A model generated the notes under the pieces. The model did not search any database and was not told the origin of the DNA. It saw only the letters and a program-made list of their open reading frames with translations. DNA of 64,000 bases from Undibacter mobilis (GTDB taxonomy: Bacteria; Pseudomonadota; Alphaproteobacteria; Rhizobiales; Xanthobacteraceae), in assembly GCF_003367195.1 (NCBI RefSeq), contig NZ_QRGO01000001.1, positions 1,102,501 through 1,166,500 of the forward strand, in the 5' to 3' direction. A program made the translations under genes and the position numbers. This document shows positions 28,984-38,053 of the stretch, piece by piece (positions within the stretch are counted from its first letter, which is position 1; every line of letters begins with the position of its first letter).

Positions 28984-29604
28984 ATGGCGCAGCAACTTGC
29001 ATACCTCAAAGAAACCGCGTCGCAGACGGCGGGTCCCTATGTCCACATCGGCCTCATTCCGCATATGGCCGGCTTCGACATCTTCCAGAACAATTTCGGC
29101 GGCGTGCTCGCCGGCGCCGATACGCCCGGTGAACCGATCGCCATCGAAGGCCGCGTCATTGACGGCACCGGCGCGCTGGTGCGCGATGCGCTCGTCGAAA
29201 TCTGGCAGGCCGACGCCAATGGTCACTACGCCCATCCGGCGGACAAGCGGCAAGCCGCCGCCGGCTTCCGCGGCTGGGGCCGTACCGGCACCGATTTCGA
29301 CACCGGCGTGTACCGCTTCGACACCATCAAGCCGGGCCGCACGCCCTGGCGCAACGGCAAGATCTCGGCGCCGCATATCAATGTCTGGATCGTCGCCCGG
29401 GGCATCAATATCGGTCTGCAGACGCGGATGTACTTCTCGGACGAAGAAGCCGCCAATGCCGACGACCCGGTGCTGAATGCGATCGAACACAAGAGCCGCG
29501 TGCCGACCTTGATCGCCAAGCGACAGGACAAGCCGGGCAAGGCGACCTATCTGTTCGACATCGTGCTGCAGGGCGACAACGAGACGGTGTTCTTCGACAT
29601 CTGA
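28984..29604 (+). CDS. pcaG: Protocatechuate 3,4-dioxygenase alpha subunit
   Basis: A 206-residue subunit homologous to PcaH but lacking a full iron-ligand set, as normal for alpha subunits (SAPHINVWIVARGINIGLQ takes the place of the HIH region). It begins with TASQTAGPYVHIGLIP, typical of PcaG. It is cotranscribed with pcaH and followed by a strong bidirectional terminator shared with rho. Confidence 0.96.
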   Translation: MAQQLAYLKETASQTAGPYVHIGLIPHMAGFDIFQNNFGGVLAGADTPGEPIAIEGRVIDGTGALVRDALVEIWQADANGHYAHPADKRQAAAGFRGWGRTGTDFDTGVYRFDTIKPGRTPWRNGKISAPHINVWIVARGINIGLQTRMYFSDEEAANADDPVLNAIEHKSRVPTLIAKRQDKPGKATYLFDIVLQGDNETVFFDI

Positions 29605-29626
29605 CGCGGCCGTACCGCAACAACAA

Positions 29627-29655
29627 AAAAGGCCGGGCGCAATGCCCGGCCTTTT
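29627..29655. terminator. Bidirectional terminator between pcaG and rho
   Basis: AAAAGGCCGGGC (29627-29638) and GCCCGGCCTTTT (29644-29655) form a perfect 12-bp stem with a 5-base loop, giving a T-run on both strands. It ends pcaHG rightward and rho leftward. Confidence 0.9.
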
Positions 29656-29678
29656 CATTTCAGCGCTTAATCGGCGCG

Positions 29679-30944
29679 TTACGTGTTCATGCTCTCGAAG
29701 AACTCGGCATTGCTCTTGGTGTTGCGCAGCTTGTCGAGCAGGAAGTCGATCGCGTCCATCGTGCCCATCGGGTTGAGAATACGGCGCAGGACGTACATCT
29801 TCTTGAGCGTGTCCTTTTCCGTGAGCAGCTCTTCCTTGCGGGTGCCCGATCGCGTGATGTCGATCGCCGGGAAGGTGCGCTTGTCCGCGACCTTGCGGTC
29901 GAGGATGAGTTCGGAGTTGCCGGTGCCCTTGAATTCTTCGAAGATGACTTCGTCCATGCGGCTGCCGGTGTCGATCAGCGCGGTGGCAATAATGGTGAGC
30001 GAGCCACCTTCTTCGATGTTACGCGCGGCACCGAAGAAGCGCTTCGGCCGCTGCAAGGCGTTGGCGTCGACACCGCCGGTCAGCACCTTGCCGGAGGACG
30101 GCACCACGGTGTTGTAGGCGCGACCGAGACGGGTGATCGAATCGAGCAGGATCACGACGTCGCGGCCATGCTCGACCAGGCGCTTGGCCTTCTCGATGAC
30201 CATTTCGGCAACCGCGACGTGGCGGGTCGCCGGTTCGTCGAAGGTCGAGGAGATGACCTCGCCCTTCACCGAGCGCTGCATGTCGGTGACTTCTTCCGGG
30301 CGCTCGTCGATCAGAAGAACGATCAGATAGCACTCGGGATGGTTCGCCGTGATGGCGTGCGCGATGTTCTGCAGCAGCACGGTCTTGCCGGTGCGGGGCG
30401 GCGCCACGACCAGCGCGCGCTGGCCCTTGCCGATCGGTGCGACGATGTCGATGACGCGGGCCGACAGATCCTTCTTGGTCGGATCGTCGTGCTCCATCTT
30501 CAGCCGCTCGTCCGGATAGAGCGGTGTCAGGTTGTCGAAGTTGATCTTGTGGCGCGCCTTCTCCGGGTCCTCGAAATTGATCGTATTGACCTTGAGCAGC
30601 GCGAAGTAACGTTCGCCTTCCTTGGGCGAGCGAATCTGGCCTTCGACGGTATCGCCGGTGCGCAGGCCGAAACGGCGGATCTGCGAGGGCGAGACGTAGA
30701 TGTCGTCCGGGCCGGACAGGTAGTTCGATTCCGGCGAGCGCAAAAAGCCGAAACCGTCGGAGAGAACCTCGACCACACCTTCGCCGATGATTTCGATCTC
30801 CTGCGCCGCGAGCTGCTTCAGGATCGCAAACATCAATTCCTGCTTGCGCAGGGTTGAGGCGTTCTCGACCTGGTGCTCTTCGGCGAAAGCCAAAAGTTCG
30901 GCGGGGGTTTTGGACTTGAGGTCCTGGAGTTTCATTTCCCGCAT
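29679..30944 (-). CDS. rho: Transcription termination factor Rho
   Basis: A 421-residue hexameric RNA helicase. The N-terminal RNA-binding domain has [14 protein letters not shown] and [21 protein letters not shown]; the ATPase domain has the P-loop [14 protein letters not shown], Walker [17 protein letters not shown], the Q-loop region [19 protein letters not shown] and the R-loop. Its length matches the family. It follows hemE and hemJ on the same strand with a long leader (30945-31242). Confidence 0.98.
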   Translation of the reverse strand: MREMKLQDLKSKTPAELLAFAEEHQVENASTLRKQELMFAILKQLAAQEIEIIGEGVVEVLSDGFGFLRSPESNYLSGPDDIYVSPSQIRRFGLRTGDTVEGQIRSPKEGERYFALLKVNTINFEDPEKARHKINFDNLTPLYPDERLKMEHDDPTKKDLSARVIDIVAPIGKGQRALVVAPPRTGKTVLLQNIAHAITANHPECYLIVLLIDERPEEVTDMQRSVKGEVISSTFDEPATRHVAVAEMVIEKAKRLVEHGRDVVILLDSITRLGRAYNTVVPSSGKVLTGGVDANALQRPKRFFGAARNIEEGGSLTIIATALIDTGSRMDEVIFEEFKGTGNSELILDRKVADKRTFPAIDITRSGTRKEELLTEKDTLKKMYVLRRILNPMGTMDAIDFLLDKLRNTKSNAEFFESMNT

Positions 30945-31242
30945 GGGGGGTAGGATCCTTGAAAGGCAAACCGGGCTTGGTCCGAGAACCTTGGCCTTGA
31001 AAAATTCGGGGCCAGCGCCGAGTAAACAGTGGGAGTGAGTTCGCAGGTCTGGGGAGGCGCGGGGCTTTTCAGGAGAAGGTCCTGGAGCCTGCGACGGTTC
31101 CGAACGGCTCGGTTCCGGTACGCGACTTCATCCGCCTGCGTTCGGTGGGATGGTGCCAAGATAAGTGAGGCCGGGATTTCGCGCAAGGGGCGCAAGAAGG
31201 GCGAGGGGGCCGGCTCCCATCGCGGCTTCCCGTCAAGCCGGC
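30945..31242. other. rho leader region without a gene
   Basis: About 300 bases between hemJ and rho. Rho genes in many bacteria have long autoregulated leaders, and this stretch, read leftward, would serve as such. I see no convincing terminator, ORF or promoter motif in it. Confidence 0.5.
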
Positions 31243-31665
31243 CTAGAATGGTTTGACCACCACCATGATCACAATGAAGATCATGAGAAGCGTTGGTATT
31301 TCGTTGATAATACGAAAGAATTTCGCACTTTTGACGTTGCGGCCGGCGGCGAAATCCTTCGCCCAGCGGCCAAGAAACCCGTGAACTGCGCTCATGGCGA
31401 CAACCGCCGTCAGCTTGGCATGCAGCCAGCCGGCGCTCAGCCAGCCGCCCTCCAGCATCAGCACCAAGCCGGCGATCCAGGTCACCGCCATGGCCGGCGT
31501 CATGATGAAATGCAGCAGACGATGCTCCATGACCTCGAAGGTCCTGGCCTGCTGCGAGCCCGGTTCGGCGCTGACGTGATAGACGAACAACCGCGGCAGA
31601 TAGAGCATTCCCGCCATCCACGAGATGACGGCGACGATGTGCAGCGCTTTGATCCAGAGATACAT
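31243..31665 (-). CDS. hemJ: Protoporphyrinogen IX oxidase HemJ
   Basis: A 140-residue membrane protein with four predicted helices, beginning MYLWIKALHIVAVISWMAGM. The N-terminal His and the region FEVMEHRLLHFIMTPAM and GWLHAKLTAVV contain conserved His/Arg/Lys residues of HemJ, which oxidises protoporphyrinogen IX in the heme pathway of most alphaproteobacteria. The start at 31665 gives family length; in-frame sequence upstream is not conserved in character. Placed between hemE and rho, a common Rhizobiales order. Confidence 0.9.
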   Translation of the reverse strand: MYLWIKALHIVAVISWMAGMLYLPRLFVYHVSAEPGSQQARTFEVMEHRLLHFIMTPAMAVTWIAGLVLMLEGGWLSAGWLHAKLTAVVAMSAVHGFLGRWAKDFAAGRNVKSAKFFRIINEIPTLLMIFIVIMVVVKPF

Positions 31666-31789
31666 AGTCGCTTTCTCGGCACGCCATTCTTCGAGGCGCG
31701 GGCTTTGCCCTCGCATCTCAGGACGACCTGATCTCACATCGGCGCAAGTCCGTCATCCAGAGCTGTGCCTCGAAGGATCACAGTCCCCG

Positions 31790-32827
31790 TTATCCCCGCA
31801 CTCGCTTCAGCATCTGCTCGACATGGGCGATCGGGGTTTCTGGCAGAATGCCGTGACCAAGATTGAAGATCAGCGGCCGGTCAGCCATCGTCAGCACATC
31901 ATCGACCTCACGATCGAGCGCCGTACCGCCAGCCAGCAGCGCAAGCGGATCGACATTGCCCTGAATCGGCACCCGTGGCTGCAGGATGTCATGCGCCAGG
32001 CTACGCGGAAACATCCAGTCAAGACCGATGGCATCGACGCCGGTCACTTCGACGTAAGGCAACGCCATTGCGCCGGCGCCACGCGGAAAACCGATGATCT
32101 TGGCGCCCGGAACTTGTGCGCGTACGCCGGCAACAATCTTTTCGGTCGGCTCCATGCACCAGCGATCGAACTGTTCTGGCGGCAGAATGCCAGCCCAAGT
32201 ATCGAAAATCTGCACGCAATCAGCACCGGCCTTAAGCTGGCCGACGAGATACTCGATTGAACCGTGCACCAGACGATCGATGATGCGCTTGAAATTCTCC
32301 GGATCGCGATAGGCGAACAATCTTGCCGGCGCCTGATCGGAGGTCCCTTCACCGGCCACCATGTAGGTTGCCACGGTCCAGGGCGCCCCGCAGAAGCCGA
32401 TCAAGGTCGTATTGTCAGGCAGCCCTGCCTTGACGCGCCGAACCGTCTCATAGACCGGCGCAAGCACATCGTGATCGACGCGATCCCGCAAGTCAGACAG
32501 CGCTGCCGCGTCCTTCATTGGCTCGAGCTTCGGCCCTTCGCCGGCAAGGAACTCGACCTTGCGTCCCAGAGCGAGCGGCATGACGAGGATATCGGAGAAC
32601 AAAATCGCAGCGTCGAAGTTGAAACGCCGGATCGGCTGCAAGGTCACTTCAGCCGCAAGTTCCGGATTGAAACAGAGATCGAGAAAACCACCCGCCTTGG
32701 CACGTACCTCGCGGTACTCCGGCAGATAGCGGCCTGCTTGCCGCATCATCCAGACCGGCGGAATGTCCTGCGCATGACCTTCAAGGACACGCAGCAGGGG
32801 CTTTGTCCCCACGTGGTTCGCTTGCAC
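31790..32827 (-). CDS. hemE: Uroporphyrinogen decarboxylase
   Basis: A 345-residue TIM-barrel enzyme that converts uroporphyrinogen III to coproporphyrinogen III. Signatures: [16 protein letters not shown] near the N terminus, [17 protein letters not shown] [30 protein letters not shown], and [12 protein letters not shown] near the C terminus. As in Caulobacter, it borders the replication origin and is transcribed away from it. Confidence 0.98.
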   Translation of the reverse strand: MQANHVGTKPLLRVLEGHAQDIPPVWMMRQAGRYLPEYREVRAKAGGFLDLCFNPELAAEVTLQPIRRFNFDAAILFSDILVMPLALGRKVEFLAGEGPKLEPMKDAAALSDLRDRVDHDVLAPVYETVRRVKAGLPDNTTLIGFCGAPWTVATYMVAGEGTSDQAPARLFAYRDPENFKRIIDRLVHGSIEYLVGQLKAGADCVQIFDTWAGILPPEQFDRWCMEPTEKIVAGVRAQVPGAKIIGFPRGAGAMALPYVEVTGVDAIGLDWMFPRSLAHDILQPRVPIQGNVDPLALLAGGTALDREVDDVLTMADRPLIFNLGHGILPETPIAHVEQMLKRVRG

Positions 32828-33192
32828 GATGCTCTTCCTAAAGAATCCTTAAAATCTATTTGTAGTAGTAGTTGGTCGGTTGATTTGACTCATGACTCGC
32901 AGTCAACAATCTGTCCACTGCCTTGCCGGTCATGATTCAGAATCCCATCCTTTTCGCGGCGACGACATCCACGCCGAAAAGCGCTCCATTGCGCCATTTA
33001 AGCGACTTATCCAACTCTGTCCCCAGAGCACTGTCCACATTGGGACCCGCCCTGTCGTCCGATCTGCTTTCGTTCGTCCCCGAGGACGGCGGTGTGGACA
33101 AAAATTGACCTATCCCGCCGCGCCCGCTTACATGCCGGTCCCGGGGTCCAAACCATCCCCGGCAATCCACACTTTGCCCGGCCGCCATACAG
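32828..33192. other. oriC: Candidate chromosomal replication origin (oriC)
   Basis: A 365-base gene-free gap between hemE and the DUF299 gene, the location of Cori in Caulobacter. Left to right: an AT-rich segment 32831-32862; a (TAG)3 run at 32863-32871 resembling DnaA-trios; then DnaA-box-like sites CTGTCCACT (32911-32919), TTATCCAAC (33007-33015), CTGTCCACA (33031-33039), TTGTCCACA on the minus strand (33093-33101, one mismatch from TTATCCACA) and CAATCCACA (33163-33171). This unwinding element/trio/box order is that expected of a bacterial origin. Gene direction switches across the gap. No perfect DnaA box or TTAA-N7-TTAA CtrA site was found. Confidence 0.72.
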
Positions 33193-34029
33193 ATGTCCGA
33201 TACAGGCTACTTTCATTTGCATCTGGTGTCCGACGCGACCGGCGAAACGCTGATCACGGTCGCGCGCGCCGCGGCCGCGCAATATGCCAATGTATCGCCG
33301 GTCGAGCATCTTTATCCGATGGTGCGCTCGAAGAAGCAGCTCGACCATTGTCTCGCCGAAATCACCGAGTCGCCGGGTCTCGTCCTCTATACCTTGCTCG
33401 AAGAGGATCTGATTCAGCTTCTCGAGGACAAATGCCGCGACCTTGGTCTGCCCTGCATGTCGGTACTGGGGCCGATCCTGCGCCTGTTCCAGTCCTATCT
33501 CGGTACCGAAACCATCCACCGCGCCGGTGCGCAGCACGTTCTTAATGCGGAATATTTCAATCGTATCGACGCCCTTAATTACACGATGATGCATGACGAC
33601 GGCCAGCATGTCGCCGGCCTAGACGACGCCGACGTGGTCCTGATCGGCGTGTCGCGCACCTCGAAGACACCGACCTCCATCTATCTCGCCAATCGCGGTA
33701 TCAAGACCGGCAACGTGCCGTTGGTGCCCGGCGTGATGCTGGCGCCGGAAGTCGAAAAGCTGACGCGCCCCCTGGTCGTCGGGCTCTATGCCAGCCCTGA
33801 GCGTATTGTGCAGATTCGCGAAAACCGCCTGCTCGGTTTGAAGGCGCACCGCGACGACGATCGCTATATCGACAAGGCCGCCGTTGCGGAAGAGGTCGCC
33901 TATTCTCGCCGGCTTTGCGCCAAGCACAACTGGCCGTTGATCGACGTGACGCGGCGCTCGATCGAGGAGACCGCGGCCGCCATTGTCAAACTGCTCGGCG
34001 AACGGCGGCGACAGCCGGCCTCGATGTAA
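33193..34029 (+). CDS. Pyruvate,phosphate dikinase / PEP synthetase regulatory protein (DUF299)
   Basis: A 278-residue bifunctional kinase/pyrophosphorylase that inactivates and reactivates PPDK or PEP synthase by ADP-dependent threonine phosphorylation. It begins [21 protein letters not shown] and carries the P-loop-like [15 protein letters not shown], both family signatures. This is the origin-adjacent gene known in Caulobacter as RP001-like. It opens a rightward series with maf, coaE and dnaQ. Confidence 0.95.
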   Translation: MSDTGYFHLHLVSDATGETLITVARAAAAQYANVSPVEHLYPMVRSKKQLDHCLAEITESPGLVLYTLLEEDLIQLLEDKCRDLGLPCMSVLGPILRLFQSYLGTETIHRAGAQHVLNAEYFNRIDALNYTMMHDDGQHVAGLDDADVVLIGVSRTSKTPTSIYLANRGIKTGNVPLVPGVMLAPEVEKLTRPLVVGLYASPERIVQIRENRLLGLKAHRDDDRYIDKAAVAEEVAYSRRLCAKHNWPLIDVTRRSIEETAAAIVKLLGERRRQPASM

Positions 34030-34099
34030 ATTGTCTGGTGTCACTCCGGTACGCAGGCGCTAGCGTCCCGGCCGACTCCCGAATGACGAAAGAAAAATC

Positions 34100-34708
34100 A
34101 TGCCTCTCTGGTTAGGCCAGCAGCCATTGGTTCTTGCATCGAAGAGCGACATCCGCGGCAAGATTCTCGCCGCCGCGGGGCTGCGTTTCGGTATTCGGCC
34201 GGCCCAGATCGACGAACGCGCCGTCGAGGCGGACGCGAAAGTGAGCGACGCTCTGGCCGCCGCGCGGCTGCTGGCGCGGGCGAAAGCCATGGCGGTGGCC
34301 GCGCAAATGCCCGGTCATGTCGTGCTCGGTGCTGACCAGACTTTGGCGCACGGCTCGGCGCGCCTGACCAAGCCGGCCAGTCGCGAGGAGGCGTCGTCGC
34401 AACTGCGGATCTTGCGCGGCCGCACGCACGAACTGCATTCCGGCCTCGCAGTGGTGCGCGATGGCGAGGTGCTGTTCGAACTCGTCGATACCGCGCGGTT
34501 GACCATGCGCGACTTTTCCGATCGTTTTCTCGACGATTATCTCGATATGACAGGAGACGTTGCGCTGACCAGCGTCGGTGCCTATCAGCTCGAAGGTATC
34601 GGTATTCATCTGTTCGACCGCGTCGATGGCGATTACTTCACCATTCTCGGGCTGCCGCTGTTGCCGCTGTTGAAGTTCTTTCGCGACAGCAACATGGTCG
34701 ATGGCTGA
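34100..34708 (+). CDS. maf: Maf family nucleotide pyrophosphatase
   Basis: A 202-residue Maf/YceF-type pyrophosphatase, which removes pyrophosphate from noncanonical or modified NTPs. It starts LWLGQQPLVLASKSDIRGKIL, with the phosphate-binding S-x-S/R segment, and has VVLGADQTLAHG with the catalytic acidic residue, LRGRTHELHSGL, and QLEGIGIHLFDRVDGDYFTILGLP. It is the second gene right of the origin; coaE follows 12 bases after its stop. Confidence 0.93.
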   Translation: MPLWLGQQPLVLASKSDIRGKILAAAGLRFGIRPAQIDERAVEADAKVSDALAAARLLARAKAMAVAAQMPGHVVLGADQTLAHGSARLTKPASREEASSQLRILRGRTHELHSGLAVVRDGEVLFELVDTARLTMRDFSDRFLDDYLDMTGDVALTSVGAYQLEGIGIHLFDRVDGDYFTILGLPLLPLLKFFRDSNMVDG

Positions 34709-34720
34709 GAGACAAAAGCA

Positions 34721-35317
34721 ATGTTTGTGCTTGGCCTGACCGGCTCGATCGGCATGGGAAAAACGGCGACGGCGAAGATGTTCGCCGACGAAGGCATACC
34801 AGTGCAGGACGCCGACGCCGCGGTCCATGCGCTCTACGAAGGCAAGGCGACGGCGCTGATCGAAGCGGCCTTTCCCGGGACGACAGCGGACGGAAAGGTC
34901 GACCGCGCCAAACTCGGCGCGATGGTCATCGGCAAGCCGGATGCGATGGCGAAGCTGGAAAAGATCGTGCATCCGCTGGTCGCGCGGGAACGCGACGATT
35001 TCCTGACCGGCGCCGAAAAGGCCGGCGCCGACATTGTGGTTCTCGATATACCGTTGCTCTACGAGACCGGCAGCGATCTGAACTGCGACGCCGTGGTGGT
35101 GGTCTCAGCGCCCGCCGAACTGCAGCGCGAGCGCGTCCTGGCGCGCCCCGGCATGACCGAAGAGCGTTTTGCCGCCATTCTGGCCAAGCAGATGCCGGAT
35201 GAGCAAAAGCGGGCCCGGGCCGATTTCATCGTGGATACGTCGCGCGGTTTCGACGCGGCGCGCGATCAAGTGCGTGAGATTTTGCGCCAGGTGCGTAAGA
35301 TGGCGAATCAGCAGTAA
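34721..35317 (+). CDS. coaE: Dephospho-CoA kinase
   Basis: A 198-residue P-loop kinase performing the last step of CoA synthesis. The N terminus [19 protein letters not shown] contains the Walker A motif; [24 protein letters not shown] and [23 protein letters not shown] are CoaE signatures. It lies directly after maf; the aroE gene that separates the two in Caulobacter is missing here. The other CoA gene, coaA, is at 48.7 kb. Confidence 0.97.
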   Translation: MFVLGLTGSIGMGKTATAKMFADEGIPVQDADAAVHALYEGKATALIEAAFPGTTADGKVDRAKLGAMVIGKPDAMAKLEKIVHPLVARERDDFLTGAEKAGADIVVLDIPLLYETGSDLNCDAVVVVSAPAELQRERVLARPGMTEERFAAILAKQMPDEQKRARADFIVDTSRGFDAARDQVREILRQVRKMANQQ

Positions 35318-35329
35318 GACTCCACGCCC

Positions 35330-36022
35330 ATGCGCGAAATCGTCCTCGACACCGAAACCACCGGCCTCGATCCCAATCAGGGGCATCGTCTGGTCGAGCT
35401 CGGCTGTGTCGAATTGCTCAATCGCATTCCGACCGGGCAGACGTTCCACGTCTATGTCAATCCGGAACGCGACATGCCGCTGGAGGCCTTCAATGTCCAC
35501 GGCCTGTCGGCGGAGTTCCTGAGCGGGCACCGCAGGTTTGCGGAGATCGTCGACGACTTTCTCGCCTTCATCGGCGACGACGCGCCGCTGGTGATCCACA
35601 ATGCCGAATTCGATCACAAATTCCTGTGCGCCGAGCTCAAGCTCGTCAAACGTACGCTGATCGCGCGCGAGCGGCTCGTCGATACGCTGGCGCTGGCGCG
35701 GCGCAAGCATTCTGCCGGACCTTACAACCTCGATGCGCTGTGCGGCCGCTATGGCATCGATAATTCACGCCGCACCAAGCACGGCGCGCTGCTCGATGCC
35801 GAGATCCTGGCCGAGGTCTATCTGGAGTTGCTCGGCGGTCGTCAGGCTTCGCTCGGCCTTGCCGAAAGCGTTGCGCCGAGTGTTTTCGCGGTCGGTGGCG
35901 CGACAACGGTACGCGCCCGCCCGGCGCCGCTCAAGCCGCGGCTGACCGACGCAGAGCTCGCTGCGCATCGCGAGTTCGTCGGCACGCTCGGCGAAGAAGC
36001 CGTATGGCGGAAGTATCTGTGA
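35330..36022 (+). CDS. dnaQ: DNA polymerase III epsilon subunit (3'-5' exonuclease)
   Basis: A 230-residue DEDDh proofreading exonuclease. Exo I is REIVLDTETTGLDP (Asp and Glu metal ligands), Exo II LVIHNAEFDHKFL, and Exo III KHGALLDAEILAEVYLEL with the general-base His. A ~50-residue C-terminal tail would hold the polymerase alpha-binding segment. It follows coaE by 12 bases and is convergent with secB (four bases between stops). Confidence 0.97.
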   Translation: MREIVLDTETTGLDPNQGHRLVELGCVELLNRIPTGQTFHVYVNPERDMPLEAFNVHGLSAEFLSGHRRFAEIVDDFLAFIGDDAPLVIHNAEFDHKFLCAELKLVKRTLIARERLVDTLALARRKHSAGPYNLDALCGRYGIDNSRRTKHGALLDAEILAEVYLELLGGRQASLGLAESVAPSVFAVGGATTVRARPAPLKPRLTDAELAAHREFVGTLGEEAVWRKYL

Positions 36023-36026
36023 GCGG

Positions 36027-36515
36027 TCAGTTGCCGGCGGGCGGCTGCTGCGCGGCGACTTGTTCCATCTTCTGACGATACAGCGCGACGAAATCGACCG
36101 GATCGAGCAGCAGCGGCGGGAAGCCGCCATTGCGCACGGTGGTCGCGATGATCTCGCGCGCGAAGGGGAACAGCAGGCGCGGGCATTCAATCAGCACCAC
36201 GGCGTTCAGGCTCTCCTGCGGCACGTTGCGAATGCGGAACACGCCGCCGAAAGCAAGATCGAAGCTGAACAGAAGGCTGCCGGCGTTCTCCGCCTTGCCG
36301 GACAGGTGCAGCACGACCTCGATGTCGGTGTCCGAGAGCGGCGCGGCGTTGACGTTGATCTGGATGCCGATCTGCGGCTGCTCGCCGGTGACAAGCGACT
36401 TCGGCGCGTTCGGATTCTCGAACGAGAAATCCTTGATGTACTGCGCCACGACATTGAGCTGCGGCACCTGCTCCGGGTTGCCGTTCTGAGCCTGGCCGCC
36501 ATTCGTGGTCGTCAT
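36027..36515 (-). CDS. secB: Protein-export chaperone SecB
   Basis: A 162-residue SecB, the tetrameric cytoplasmic chaperone that holds preproteins for SecA. Characteristic segments: [57 protein letters not shown], and [30 protein letters not shown], here read without gaps. Some 20 low-complexity residues precede the core. Its position beside dnaQ near the origin is conserved in alphaproteobacteria. Confidence 0.97.
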   Translation of the reverse strand: MTTTNGGQAQNGNPEQVPQLNVVAQYIKDFSFENPNAPKSLVTGEQPQIGIQINVNAAPLSDTDIEVVLHLSGKAENAGSLLFSFDLAFGGVFRIRNVPQESLNAVVLIECPRLLFPFAREIIATTVRNGGFPPLLLDPVDFVALYRQKMEQVAAQQPPAGN

Positions 36516-36634
36516 GGAAGTTCCCTCTGTTTTCGCGGCGGTTGGCTAACACGGCCCCCCGGACCGAACAAGGATGCCGGTCCATGTTGTCGCAGCCTCT
36601 GCGGAGACTTTCCCGGCATCGTAAATGCGGCGGA

Positions 36635-37108
36635 TCAGCGCCCGGCGCCGTCGCGATTCTGGCCGGGCAGCCGCGGGTCGTCGACCCGGCGCCACTGCTC
36701 GGGCTCGAGATCGACCACGCCATCAGGCGACGCGACGGGCGGCCTGCGGCCAAGCGCCCCACCGAGGGCGTGCCAAAGCGGCACGAGCAGAACCAATAGC
36801 CCGATCGCGCCGGTGATCAATCCGGGGATCGCCAGCAGCAATCCGCCCAGCAGTGTCAGACCGCCGGGGCCGTCAGCGCTAAAAGCGGTGAAATCCTGCC
36901 GCGCAAAGCCATCGCGCATCGCCACGCGCACCCGCTGGACGTGGTGGCCGCCGGCCCAGCGCAAAATCACACCGCCGGCGAGCGAAAGGCCGATCAGCAG
37001 CGCCAAAGCAGGGACGAAGCCCCAAGCCGCGGCAAGGGCGACGAAGGCGGCCAACTCGGCCAGCGGCAGCGCCAGGAAGGCCAGCAACAGCCATTTTGCC
37101 ACATTCAT
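36635..37108 (-). CDS. FxsA family cytoplasmic membrane protein
   Basis: A 157-residue protein with two to three hydrophobic segments: MNVAKWLLLAFLALPLAELA, VPALALLIGLSLAGGVILRW and LTLLGGLLLAIPGLITGAIGLLVL. The G-x-I-x-G-A/L-G-L-L-L-L-x-P pattern identifies FxsA, a membrane protein named for F-exclusion of phage T7 when overproduced in E. coli; its normal role is unknown. Start at 37108. It is transcribed in the same direction as secB and divergent from the Tim44-like gene. Confidence 0.88.
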   Translation of the reverse strand: MNVAKWLLLAFLALPLAELAAFVALAAAWGFVPALALLIGLSLAGGVILRWAGGHHVQRVRVAMRDGFARQDFTAFSADGPGGLTLLGGLLLAIPGLITGAIGLLVLLVPLWHALGGALGRRPPVASPDGVVDLEPEQWRRVDDPRLPGQNRDGAGR

Positions 37109-37329
37109 GGGTCTTCCTCTGATTGGCCGGCGATGTTGGCGTCTGCGCCATGATCGTCTAAGGTCCGGCACATCCAAAATGCGCCGCGAAATCGGCGCGA
37201 AACCTCTGGATCGGCGTGTCCGCGGCCTTAGATAAGGCGGGTACGCCCAATCGCCATTCGTCGGGCGGCCTTAATTCAAGAACCCGGAAGGCCGGACGTA
37301 GAGCTGCTTCCGGTACGGTAGCCGAAAGA

Positions 37330-38049
37330 ATGCAAGACGTGTTCGATATCTACACCATCATCTTTCTGGCGCTCGCGGTGTTCATTTTCCTGCGGCTGCG
37401 CAGCGTGCTCGGTCAGCGCACCGGCCGTGAACGGCCGCCTTACGATCCTTATGCCGCACGCGAGCCGGTCCGTCCGGCGGGCGACAACGTGGTTCAGATT
37501 CCCAACCGGCCGACGGAAGCCACGCGTAAGCCCGATGACGCGGCCGCGGAATCGGCGCCGGTCGAGCGCTGGAAGGGCATTGCCGAAGCCGGCTCTGCCG
37601 TGGCCAACGGCCTCGATGCGGTGGCGGTGGCCGACCGCAGCTTCGACGTCAATCACTTCCTCACTGGCGCGCGCGCCGCTTACGAGATGATCGTCACGGC
37701 CTATGCCGAGGGCGACCGCCGTACCTTGCGCAATCTGTTGTCGCGCGAAGTCGCCGAGGGCTTTGAGGCGGCGATCACCGAGCGTGAAAAGCGCGGCGAA
37801 ACCGTCGAGAGCCGTTTCGTCTCGATCGACAAATCTGTCATCACCAATGCGGAGGTGCGCGGTCGCAGCGTGCAGCTCACCGTACGCTTCCAGTCGAAGC
37901 TGGTAACGGCCACCCGCAACAAGGCGGGCGAGGTGATCGAAGGCAATGCCGAGAGCGTCACAGACGTCACCGACGTCTGGACCTTTGCGCGCGACGCCTC
38001 TTCGCGCGACCCGAACTGGAAGCTGGTCGCGACCGAAGCCGGGCAGTGA
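37330..38049 (+). CDS. Tim44-like domain membrane-anchored protein
   Basis: A 239-residue protein: MQDVFDIYTIIFLALAVFIFLRL forms an N-terminal membrane anchor, an acidic/basic linker follows, and the C-terminal half (from ~FDVNHFLTGARAAYEMIVTAYAEGD) is a Tim44/MRPL45 domain ending in VTDVWTFARDASSRDPNWKLVATEA. Such proteins (TimA in alphaproteobacteria) relate to the mitochondrial import factor Tim44. The ATG at 37330 starts the anchor. It lies 4 bases before mltA and across from secB, a conserved group. Confidence 0.92.
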   Translation: MQDVFDIYTIIFLALAVFIFLRLRSVLGQRTGRERPPYDPYAAREPVRPAGDNVVQIPNRPTEATRKPDDAAAESAPVERWKGIAEAGSAVANGLDAVAVADRSFDVNHFLTGARAAYEMIVTAYAEGDRRTLRNLLSREVAEGFEAAITEREKRGETVESRFVSIDKSVITNAEVRGRSVQLTVRFQSKLVTATRNKAGEVIEGNAESVTDVTDVWTFARDASSRDPNWKLVATEAGQ

Positions 38050-38053
38050 CCAT

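Noticed and set aside
30945..31242. A structured RNA or riboswitch in the rho leader
   Set aside because: No known riboswitch core or stable long hairpin could be recognised by eye.
36060..37235. A 391-codon plus-strand open frame over secB and fxsA
   Set aside because: It is antisense to two well-supported genes and has low-complexity composition.
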